Below, one piece after another: positions 35,476 through 42,598 of a stretch of 64,000 bases of DNA. The position numbers and the translations under genes were made by a program. The stretch lies in the NCBI GenBank assembly GCA_944378105.1, contig CALWGC010000020.1:123184-187183 (forward strand), given 5' to 3'. The notes under the pieces were generated by a model that did no database searches, was not told the DNA's origin, and saw only the letters and a list, made by a program, of their open reading frames with translations. Position 1 is the stretch's first letter; each line of letters opens with the position of its first letter. The DNA is from an uncultured Clostridia bacterium (GTDB lineage: Bacteria > Bacillota > Clostridia > Lachnospirales > Anaerotignaceae).

Positions 35476-36837
35476 TTATTTCAGCCCGCCTTTGAGACTG
35501 GGAATGAGCGCCACAAAAACTTGGTTATTCTTGGTTTTGCGCATCAAATCCAACAGCGTTTCGGCGCTTTCGGTCATGGGTTGGTTTTCCCAAAGCTGGC
35601 GCAGCAAAAAGCCGGCTTCCAGTTCTTGTTGCCCCAGCAGCTTTTCTTCCCGCCGGGTGCCGCTTTTATATAGATCGATGGCCGGAAAAATCCGCCGCTC
35701 CGCCAATTTCCGCTCCAGCACCAGCTCCATGTTGCCGGTCCCCTTAAATTCTTCAAAGACCACATCGTCCATCTTGCTGCCCGTTTCCACCAAGGCCGTG
35801 GCCAATATGGTCAAGCTTCCGCCACCTTCAATGTTGCGGGCGGCGCCAAAGAATTTTTTAGGCATATACAACGCCGCCGGGTCCAGCCCCCCAGAAAGGG
35901 TTCGGCCGCTGGGGGCCGTAGTCAAATTATAGGCCCGGGCCAGTCTTGTGATGCTGTCTAATAAAATCACCAAGTCCTTGCCCTGTTCCACCAGCCGCTT
36001 GGCCCGCTCCAACACCATCTCGGCCACCCGTTTATGGTGTTCTGGCTGTTCGTCAAAGGTGGAATAAACAATCTCCACCTTTTCGCCCTCAATGGAGCGC
36101 TGCATATCGGTCACTTCTTCTGGCCGCTCGTCAATGAGCAGCACAATCAAATGCACGTCTGGATGATTTTTGGTGATGGCATTGGCCAATTTGGTCAATA
36201 ACGTCGTTTTGCCCACCTTGGGCGGCGCCACAATCATGCCCCTTTGGCCTTTACCAATGGGGCAAAGCAGGTCGATGATGCGGGTGGAAAGCTCTTCTTG
36301 TTCCGTCTCCAGCGTCAGCCGCTCCTCCGGATAAATGGGCGTCAAGTCCTCAAAATTCGGTCTGTGGCGGCAAATTTCCGGATGGTCGCCATTGATGCTT
36401 TTGACATACAGCATGGCGCCAAACTTTTCCCCATCGCGCGCCGGACGGATGCTGCCTCTCACACAATCGCCTGTCTTTAAATTAAACCGCTTGATTTGGG
36501 AGGGAGCGATATAAATATCGCCGTTCCCCGGCAAAAAGTTTTCTGCCCGCAAAAAACCAAACCCATCGGGCATCACTTCCAAAATGCCCTCTTGCAATAG
36601 CTCGCTGCCATCGGGGTGCTTGAGCACCGGACAGCTTTCTTCTGCCACACTTTCTGCCTGCTCCTCTGCGGCCTTTGGTTCTTCTTGCCAACAAGAATCG
36701 GTTTCTTCTGGCTGTTCTTGCGATAAAATCAGGTCAATCAGTTCTGCTTTTTTTAAAGTAGAACTGGATTGGATGCCCAGTTGTTTTGCCCTCTTTCGCA
36801 ACTGCACCAATGTTTCTTTCTGCAGTACCTCCCACAC
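35476..36837 (-). CDS. rho: Transcription termination factor Rho
   Basis: A 453-residue hexameric RNA helicase. N-terminal Rho domain ([29 protein letters not shown]), an acidic insert of about 35 residues, the cold-shock-like RNA site ([20 protein letters not shown]), Walker [12 protein letters not shown] and Walker [14 protein letters not shown]. The start codon is GTG at 36837 with a G-rich ribosome site 7 bases upstream. 25 bases after the LysM protein, so co-transcribed. Confidence 0.95.
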   Translation of the reverse strand: MWEVLQKETLVQLRKRAKQLGIQSSSTLKKAELIDLILSQEQPEETDSCWQEEPKAAEEQAESVAEESCPVLKHPDGSELLQEGILEVMPDGFGFLRAENFLPGNGDIYIAPSQIKRFNLKTGDCVRGSIRPARDGEKFGAMLYVKSINGDHPEICRHRPNFEDLTPIYPEERLTLETEQEELSTRIIDLLCPIGKGQRGMIVAPPKVGKTTLLTKLANAITKNHPDVHLIVLLIDERPEEVTDMQRSIEGEKVEIVYSTFDEQPEHHKRVAEMVLERAKRLVEQGKDLVILLDSITRLARAYNLTTAPSGRTLSGGLDPAALYMPKKFFGAARNIEGGGSLTILATALVETGSKMDDVVFEEFKGTGNMELVLERKLAERRIFPAIDLYKSGTRREEKLLGQQELEAGFLLRQLWENQPMTESAETLLDLMRKTKNNQVFVALIPSLKGGLK

Positions 36838-36862
36838 GAAATGGCCCCCCGTTTCTTTGTTG

Positions 36863-38359
36863 TTATCTTGGAATTTTCAATACTTGTCCTGGCTGCAAAT
36901 AATCCGATTCGGTCAAACCGTTGGCATCCAGGATTTTTTGATACTGGGCGCCATTGCCATACACTTTTTCTGCAATGGTCCAGGCAATATCGCCTTCTTG
37001 CACGGTATAGGTATCGCTGGCAGAAGAAGAAGTATTGGATGCAGTCCCTTGGGTGCCTTCGGTGGTAGTGGTCGTTTCTTCTGTTGTGGTTTCGGTGGTG
37101 GTTTCTCCGTCTTCCGTTGTAGCAGGAGCACCTTGTTTCAGTTGTTCTTCCAGGGAAACGATCTGCAGTTTCAAATCTTCATTTTCCTGCTGCACGTTTT
37201 GCAAGCTTTCTAATTGCTGTGTCGTTTCATTGAGTGCAGCCGTCACCGATACGTTGCGGATGGCCAAAGCCACCACAGCAATGACCAAAATGGCCACCAG
37301 TACAAAACCAATCACTTTCAGCACCGGCCGAGGTTCTTCGTCATAATCATAGTCATGCTCCTGCTGGTTTTCCTTTGTAAAGGTATCCAGCACCCGCTGC
37401 CGGTCTTCTTCCGATTGAATATCAAAAAAGTCTTCTTCCGACCGTTTTTGTTTTGGCATTTTTGGTGCCACTTCCTCTTCCATCTCATCCTCTTCTTCTA
37501 CAGAAGCCTGTTTTTGGATGGCATGGAACAGGGAATGATTGTTTTTCTTCTTTTCTCTGCCCCGCTCTTCTTGGCGCTGCACTTCTTCTGTCACAGAAGA
37601 AAGGTCTGCCGTATAGCCCCGCTGTGGCCGTTGTTTATGGCGCACCAGCTGCACCAAATCATCCTCGTCGTCTCCCACCCAGGCCACGCCATTTTCCTCC
37701 TCTGGCCCATTGGCTTTGGCGGCTTTTTGTTGTTCTTTGCGGCGCATTTCGTTTTCTCTGGCCATCCGTTCGGCTTCTTCTGCCTGGCGGGCATGTTCGG
37801 CCCGGCGGGCCATTTCTGCCTGGCGGGCAATTTCTGCCTGACGGGCGGCGCGTTCGGCCTGGCGCTGTTGTTCGGCTTCTTGCATCAGCTTGGCCTGGCG
37901 GGCTGCCTCTTCTTCGGCCGAAAGCTCAGAACGGCGGGCTGGACGCTGTTGCGGCTGTGGACGCTGTTCTTCTTGGGCCTGTCTTTGCTGGTCGGCCTGC
38001 TGGCGGCGGCGCTGCAATTCTTCTTGTCTTTGACGCACTTGGGCCTGGTAGGCTTCTTCTTGCTGTCTTTGGGCTGCCTCGTCGGCCAGTTCCACTTGCA
38101 GCTGTGACTCGGTGCGTTCTCTCAAAGGCCGGGGCGGCAAATTTTCTTTCACTTCTACGCCCTGGCGTTTATTTTCTTCCATTTTTTTCCGCTTTGCAAT
38201 GCGGGCCATCTCATGGTTAAATTCTTCTTCGTTATAATCCTTTCCTTTGATGGGGTGGCTTTTCATCAACATTTGCACCACTTCTTTGGGAAAATCCTCA
38301 TAGCCTGTGGGAATGTGATTGGCACTGTCGTGTCCCATCTCCAGCTTATCGTCACTCAT
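36863..38359 (-). CDS. Transmembrane protein with cytoplasmic coiled coil and extracellular LysM domain
   Basis: A 498-residue protein of unusual build. Residues about 1-330 are cytoplasmic and very charged, with a long Glu/Arg/Gln/Ala helix (AEEEAARQAKLMQEAEQQRQ and similar, about 130-215) that should form a coiled coil. One membrane helix follows (VIGFVLVAILVIAVVALAI, about 352-370), then a short extracellular coiled coil, a Thr/Glu-rich linker, and a C-terminal LysM domain (YTVQEGDIAWTIAEKVYGNG). It would link a cytoplasmic scaffold to peptidoglycan. I do not recognise a named family. AGGAGG before the ATG; own promoter upstream; rho follows. Confidence 0.82.
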   Translation of the reverse strand: MSDDKLEMGHDSANHIPTGYEDFPKEVVQMLMKSHPIKGKDYNEEEFNHEMARIAKRKKMEENKRQGVEVKENLPPRPLRERTESQLQVELADEAAQRQQEEAYQAQVRQRQEELQRRRQQADQQRQAQEEQRPQPQQRPARRSELSAEEEAARQAKLMQEAEQQRQAERAARQAEIARQAEMARRAEHARQAEEAERMARENEMRRKEQQKAAKANGPEEENGVAWVGDDEDDLVQLVRHKQRPQRGYTADLSSVTEEVQRQEERGREKKKNNHSLFHAIQKQASVEEEDEMEEEVAPKMPKQKRSEEDFFDIQSEEDRQRVLDTFTKENQQEHDYDYDEEPRPVLKVIGFVLVAILVIAVVALAIRNVSVTAALNETTQQLESLQNVQQENEDLKLQIVSLEEQLKQGAPATTEDGETTTETTTEETTTTTEGTQGTASNTSSSASDTYTVQEGDIAWTIAEKVYGNGAQYQKILDANGLTESDYLQPGQVLKIPR

Positions 38360-38426
38360 GGTTAAACCTCCTACTTTGGTGTTTCTTCTATTTTTTAATC
38401 AGATACAAAATACGCCTATCGTATCT

Positions 38427-38455
38427 ATTTTATAGTGGGAGAGAAAGGATGTCAA
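38427..38455 (-). promoter_or_regulatory. Promoter of the LysM-rho unit
   Basis: TTGACA (38450-38455), 17 bp, TAAAAT (38427-38432) on the minus strand. AGATAC/GTATCT arms (38401-38426) can form a leader hairpin. Confidence 0.7.
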
Positions 38456-38506
38456 CCTTCCAAAGGCGCAAAACCAGGCCTTTTGTCCGTTTCTTCAAAA
38501 AAATGT

Positions 38507-38542
38507 AAGAAAAGCAGTTCTCCTTGGAAAGGAAAACTGCTT
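38507..38542 (-). terminator. Terminator after the LarA-like gene
   Basis: AAGCAGTT (38512-38519) with AACTGCTT (38535-38542), further pairing inside, and an A-rich flank. Confidence 0.6.
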
Positions 38543-38557
38543 CTTGTCGATTTCTGC

Positions 38558-39808
38558 TTAACACAAGCGTCCTTCTGCATCAAAGGTCATCTCTAACCCG
38601 CCTTCCACCAAGTCCACCTGGTCTTTGATTTCTTCGTATAACGCCTCCGAAACCAAAACGGTGCCAATGTGCAGCGTGTTTTCAATGACCATCACCTTGG
38701 CCTTGGCCGCCTCCACGTTTCCTAACGTGCGAAAGGCCACGGCAATGGCTTCTTCTTCCGTCTTTAGATGCACCGGCACTTTGCCCCGTTCCAAAAACGT
38801 GGTGGTAATCAAATTGGAGTACATGGCTTCATAATCAATCTGGTCCACCAGCTGTTTTACCGTCAAGTCTGCCAATCCAATCCCCAAGGCATTGCCATAG
38901 GAGTCTTTGGACAGGCGCAGCGTCACAATCTTTTTGATCCGTGGGCTTTCGGGCTCTGCTTCGCCCAAAATTTTCATCCGTCCAATGACTTTTGTGTCCA
39001 TCCCTGTGCCGCTATACTGCTTGCCCATTTCTTTGACAATCAGGATATCCATCTCTTTGGCCGGCAGTTTTGGCACCAAGGCATAGCTTTCTTTTAACAG
39101 CGCCGCGTCCTCTTCCAAAAAGTGTTCCGGCAAAATGCCCCGGACGATGGCCGTTTCGTCTTTGGCGTTTTCCACCACGCCAAGCCCGGCCAAAATGGGG
39201 GCATGAGCCAAAATCACCTTGGCCGCCGCGGGGATGGCCCGCCCCAGGCCGTTATCGTGCATGGCGCTGGCGCCTTTTTGTTTGCCCAAGCCCACCGAAA
39301 GCATTTTTACAACGCCGCTTTCGTTGTGGGCCGTAAAATCGGTATGAGGTTTGACGCGGTTGATGACCAATACGCCGTCGGCCTCCATGGCCGTTTTGCT
39401 CACATAAACAGGAATCCCTTCCGGCGTATCCGGCAGCTGCACCACGTCCATGGAAGAACGGATGGGGCAGCCCACATAGTCCTCGGTGACGCCAAACTTT
39501 TCACACACATGGGCCTGTCCCTCGGCGGTAGCACCGCCGTGGCTACCCATGGCCGGCAAAATAAAGGGCTGGCCGCCGGCCAAGCGGATATAATCACAAG
39601 CCGTTTTGATGATCAAGGCAATATGGTTGATGCCGCGGCTGCCACAGGTAACGCCAATTTCCATGCCGGGCTTAATTTTTTCTTTGAGGCCAATCCGGTC
39701 CAGTTCGGCAAAAATGGCCGCCGGAATATCCAAGATTGCTTCTTCTGCAAAGCGTTGTTTGACACGGTACATCACGGGATACTTTGCCTGTGTTCTTGTC
39801 TCACCCAT
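38558..39808 (-). CDS. LarA-like (DUF2088, nickel-pincer racemase family) protein
   Basis: A 416-residue protein resembling the LarA/DUF2088 superfamily, whose founder racemises lactate with a nickel-pincer cofactor bound to a lysine. Visible: GVTCGSRGINHIALIIKTA, PAMGSHGGATAEGQ (His90) and NRVKPHTDFTAHNESGVVKM (His155, His161, Lys168), which line up in order with the His-His-Lys set of LarA but with different spacing. No larB, larC or larE cofactor genes lie in the window. Substrate unknown; a 2-hydroxy acid is a reasonable guess. Last gene of a three-gene unit from 41289; AAAGGAG before the ATG. Confidence 0.75.
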   Translation of the reverse strand: MGETRTQAKYPVMYRVKQRFAEEAILDIPAAIFAELDRIGLKEKIKPGMEIGVTCGSRGINHIALIIKTACDYIRLAGGQPFILPAMGSHGGATAEGQAHVCEKFGVTEDYVGCPIRSSMDVVQLPDTPEGIPVYVSKTAMEADGVLVINRVKPHTDFTAHNESGVVKMLSVGLGKQKGASAMHDNGLGRAIPAAAKVILAHAPILAGLGVVENAKDETAIVRGILPEHFLEEDAALLKESYALVPKLPAKEMDILIVKEMGKQYSGTGMDTKVIGRMKILGEAEPESPRIKKIVTLRLSKDSYGNALGIGLADLTVKQLVDQIDYEAMYSNLITTTFLERGKVPVHLKTEEEAIAVAFRTLGNVEAAKAKVMVIENTLHIGTVLVSEALYEEIKDQVDLVEGGLEMTFDAEGRLC

Positions 39809-39867
39809 TGAACTGCTCCTTTCGAAAAAAGAGAAAAGGGGAAGTTCGTGCCCTCCCCTCTCTTTGT

Positions 39868-40890
39868 TTATACTTCGACGCTGACCACTTGTACCAATTC
39901 GCTGGCTTTGAATTTTGTTGGATTATCAATACCTGGAATAATGGTATCGGCATTGGCCAAAATTTCTTCTTCTGTCATCACCGGCACCTGTTCCAACATC
40001 CATTCCTTGGTGCAGCCAACGCTTTCCAGTTCTTCCAAGGCCCGCTCGGTCATGTTTTCGATATCGGGGCGAATGCCCATGGCTCTGGCTACCCCCAGCA
40101 CGGCCGGAGAAGCACCCAAGGTGCGGCCTGGCACACAGCCGGCTTTTAACGCACGGATGATATATTTTGCCAAAATGGCTTTATCTGCAACAATACAAGG
40201 GATGTGGGCTTTCAGGGTTTGGGCATAGATGCCGCTGCCGTGGGCCGTTTCCCCGGCCGGGAACTGTCTGGTTGGGAACACGCGGCCAAATTTTTCTGGC
40301 ATAATCATACCGATACCCACGCTCATCACGCCGCCAGTCATGCCCAAAAGCACATCCCCGTCGGCAATGATCTGTTGCTGGCCCAAAATTGGCAGCAAAA
40401 TTTCTTCCATGGTCACAATATTCATCATCTCTGTGGCGGAGTTATTATTGCTGGCCCGGCCGGAAATGCAGACATTATGCACAGGAATGATTTTCGTGGC
40501 AGGGTCTGGGCCGCGGAAGAGACGTTTTCCTTTATAATTGGCATCCCACTGCAACAGGTGGGGTTCTTCTTTAATCAGTTGTTCCGAATAAGGCATTTCG
40601 GCCATTTCCAAATACCCAAAGTCGGGGTTGATTTTTCCCCGGTCGGCGGCGGCCATAAACACCGTCGTGCCGTCCACCATCACGCCATCGCTGGTGGTGG
40701 TCACCACATCGGGGTCAAAAATATTCATCCCCACCGGGCCGTCTACGGTTTTGGCCACGGCTTCAAAGGCTTCCCTTGGCGTAATGCCGCAGGCTTTTAC
40801 GTCGCGATAATTGATAAACGCAATATTCAATGGGACATATTTCCCCTTCAACATGCCTTCCGGAATCATTTTATAGGTCAACTTTGCCAT
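39868..40890 (-). CDS. Unrecognised conserved-looking protein upstream of the LarA-like gene
   Basis: A 340-residue soluble protein I cannot assign. It starts MAKLTYKMIPEGMLKGKYVP and has glycine-rich stretches that look functional: TTTSDGVMVDGTTVFMAA (about 65-82), HNVCISGRASNNNSATEMMN (about 138-157), GDVLLGMTGGVMSVGIGMIM (about 179-198), and PGRTLGASPAVLGVARAMG. No signal peptide; no clear membrane helix. The well-kept length and motif density argue for an enzyme. It lies between the 126-residue protein and the LarA-like gene with short gaps (18 and 59 bases), which suggests a common pathway. Confidence 0.7.
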   Translation of the reverse strand: MAKLTYKMIPEGMLKGKYVPLNIAFINYRDVKACGITPREAFEAVAKTVDGPVGMNIFDPDVVTTTSDGVMVDGTTVFMAAADRGKINPDFGYLEMAEMPYSEQLIKEEPHLLQWDANYKGKRLFRGPDPATKIIPVHNVCISGRASNNNSATEMMNIVTMEEILLPILGQQQIIADGDVLLGMTGGVMSVGIGMIMPEKFGRVFPTRQFPAGETAHGSGIYAQTLKAHIPCIVADKAILAKYIIRALKAGCVPGRTLGASPAVLGVARAMGIRPDIENMTERALEELESVGCTKEWMLEQVPVMTEEEILANADTIIPGIDNPTKFKASELVQVVSVEV

Positions 40891-40908
40891 AGTCCTCTTC
40901 TCCCTTCT

Positions 40909-41289
40909 TTAGTGACGGCCAATGCCAGGACGTCTGTCTTCCACATCATCACAGCCCAACAATTCTGCTTCTTCCGTTGGGTGAAGGATATTGACAATTT
41001 CCAAAATGGCATGTTTCACATTGCCGTCTTTGTCCATCCCCTTGATGATAACCGTATGCATGGTTTCTGGCACCCGTGGAATCACCACAAAGTCGATGCT
41101 GGCCACATCTTCTTTCATGGTCATTTCGCCCACTGCATACTCAATACGCCCCGTACGCAGCGACTGCATTTTGGCCGAGGACAAGTTTTCCAGACCGCGA
41201 ATGGTAATTTCCATGGGCCGCGGACTTTCGTTGGCAGCAATTTTCATCTTTTTCAAAAATTCCGGCAGCTTTGTGTGCATCAATTTCAT
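40909..41289 (-). CDS. Small unrecognised protein, first gene of the LarA-like operon
   Basis: A 126-residue soluble protein starting MKLMHTKLPEFLKKMKIAAN. A mixed alpha/beta pattern (PMEITIRGLENLSSAKMQSL, DFVVIPRVPETMHTVIIKGM) and a charged tail (DDVEDRRPGIGRH). No family recognised. ATG at 41289 is preferred, with AAGGG 8 bases upstream, over the in-frame GTG at 41298. It is the promoter-proximal gene, about 150 bases from the predicted start site. Confidence 0.65.
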   Translation of the reverse strand: MKLMHTKLPEFLKKMKIAANESPRPMEITIRGLENLSSAKMQSLRTGRIEYAVGEMTMKEDVASIDFVVIPRVPETMHTVIIKGMDKDGNVKHAILEIVNILHPTEEAELLGCDDVEDRRPGIGRH

Positions 41290-41444
41290 ATTGGTCACCC
41301 TTTCTTGCGTTCATCGCAACATCCATGTTCCCTCTTTTTTGGGGAGATTGTTCCTCTTTGTTTCAGAACAAAAGTAGGCGGGTTCGATTTTTATAGAACT
41401 TGGTTTGTATATAAGAACCCATAACCCCTGTTTTCTCTGTCCTT

Positions 41445-41473
41445 ATCTTAGCAAAGGAATGCCCTTTCGTCAA
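41445..41473 (-). promoter_or_regulatory. Promoter of the LarA-like operon
   Basis: TTGACG (41468-41473), 17 bp, TAAGAT (41445-41450) on the minus strand. Confidence 0.65.
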
Positions 41474-41570
41474 CTAAAAATCCCAATTTTCCGGGCTTTT
41501 TTCAAAAATCTTTTTCTCGTTCCGATTCTTCTTGTGAAAGAAAAAACGAAAAAATTGGTCTATTTTTGCC

Positions 41571-41589
41571 GGTCAGACCTGTCAGACCA
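41571..41589. promoter_or_regulatory. Tandem palindromes, possible FCD-GntR operators
   Basis: GGTCAGACC (41571-41579), immediately followed by TGTCAGACCA (41580-41589). GGTC-N-GACC is the type of core bound by LldR/PdhR-like regulators. They lie about 100 bp upstream of the -35, so activation or looping would be needed. Role inferred. Confidence 0.4.
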
Positions 41590-41787
41590 CAAGAAAAGCA
41601 AAATGAAATTTTTCTTTGTTTTTTTCCCATTATTTTATACAAAAATCTTTCTGTTTGCCTCCGGCCTGACCAGGATTCCCCAAAACAAGCCATTTTATTC
41701 CCCCAAACCATTCCTTTCCCCTAAAATCATACCCAAAAACAAAGCCATTCTCTCATCCTTTTGCGCCTCCATCCCTGCCACAGGCAA

Positions 41788-41822
41788 GAAAAAAGCAGGT
41801 ACTTTTTGCAAAAAGTACCTGC
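41788..41822 (-). terminator. Terminator after the YgjP-like gene (28-bp perfect palindrome)
   Basis: 41795-41822 is a perfect palindrome (arms GCAGGTACTTTTT), followed on the minus strand by a run of T from 41794 downward. Confidence 0.75.
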
Positions 41823-41847
41823 AAAGACTGTCAAAAACCTGCCATTT

Positions 41848-42573
41848 TTAGGCAATCCCATCTTTATACTGGGTTTCCAGCCGATCCTTTCTTTCTTTCC
41901 AATCGGGCAGATAACGAGAAAGGGTATCATAAAAATCTTGGTTATGCCGCGGCTCTTTGAGATGAATCAATTCATGGAGCATCACTTGGTCGATACAATC
42001 GCAATCGGCTTTCATCAACTGCAAATTGAGGGTAATCTTCTGGGCCGAGATCTTACAACTGCCCCAGCGGCTTTTCATGTTGCGCACAGCCAGGGTGGGC
42101 GTTGGAAATTGTTCCGGCGCCGCCAAAGAGAGCATTCGTTGCAGCGAAGCAGCAAAAACATCGTGGCTTTCGGCCATCAACCAGGACAGATACTGCTTTT
42201 TCATGGCGTCTTCGTCTTCAGGATAAGGCGTCTTTAGCAACAGTTTTCCCTGGGGCAAAAGGGAAATGGCCTCCTGCGGATGTTCCAACACCTCCACCTC
42301 ATAGGCCTTGCCCAATACATAGACGGTTTTGCCCGTATAAAGCTCCTCATCGGGCCGCATCCGGTTATACCGGTCCACCTCCGCCAAATGGCGGATGATC
42401 CATTCCGCCTTTTGGGTGACAAAGGCGTCAATTTCGGCCACAGTCATTCGCTGCGGCGCCGAAAGACAAATTTCCCCGTCGGGGTGAATCCGCAAATTGA
42501 TGTTTTTCACTTTTTTTCGTGTCAACGTGTATTCCAACACAATGCCATAATAACGAATGCTGCGTTTACTCAT
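41848..42573 (-). CDS. YgjP/WSS1-like M48-family metal-dependent hydrolase
   Basis: A 241-residue protein of the YgjP (SprT-like) family. Signature: NMKSRWGSCK and the zinc site MLHELIHLKEPRHNQDFY (HExxH plus a third His). It starts MSKRSIRYYGIVLEYTLTRK. The family is presumed to be a zinc protease. AGGAG before ATG 42573. It begins 25 bases after the M16C peptidase gene, so the two are co-transcribed. Confidence 0.9.
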   Translation of the reverse strand: MSKRSIRYYGIVLEYTLTRKKVKNINLRIHPDGEICLSAPQRMTVAEIDAFVTQKAEWIIRHLAEVDRYNRMRPDEELYTGKTVYVLGKAYEVEVLEHPQEAISLLPQGKLLLKTPYPEDEDAMKKQYLSWLMAESHDVFAASLQRMLSLAAPEQFPTPTLAVRNMKSRWGSCKISAQKITLNLQLMKADCDCIDQVMLHELIHLKEPRHNQDFYDTLSRYLPDWKERKDRLETQYKDGIA

Positions 42574-42598
42574 ACCATTCTCCTGCTTTCTGTTGCCA

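Larger units (their letters stand above)
41290..41847. other. 558-base gap with the LarA-operon promoter and possible operators
   Basis: From right to left: the terminator of the YgjP-like gene, tandem GGTCAGACC-type sites (41571-41589), the promoter 41445-41473 and the leader to 41289. A/T-rich otherwise. Short frames here lack ribosome sites and I reject them. Confidence 0.6.

Noticed and set aside
40204..41424. 406-codon plus-strand frame over the unrecognised 340-residue gene
   Set aside because: His/Phe/Gly-rich shadow; it also runs over the promoter region and lacks a ribosome site. The minus-strand frames have ribosome sites and plausible protein composition.
41405..41851. Small frames in the 558-base gap upstream of the LarA operon
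   Set aside because: Composition is A/T-driven (Phe/Lys/Ser), there is no ribosome site, and they span a terminator and a promoter.
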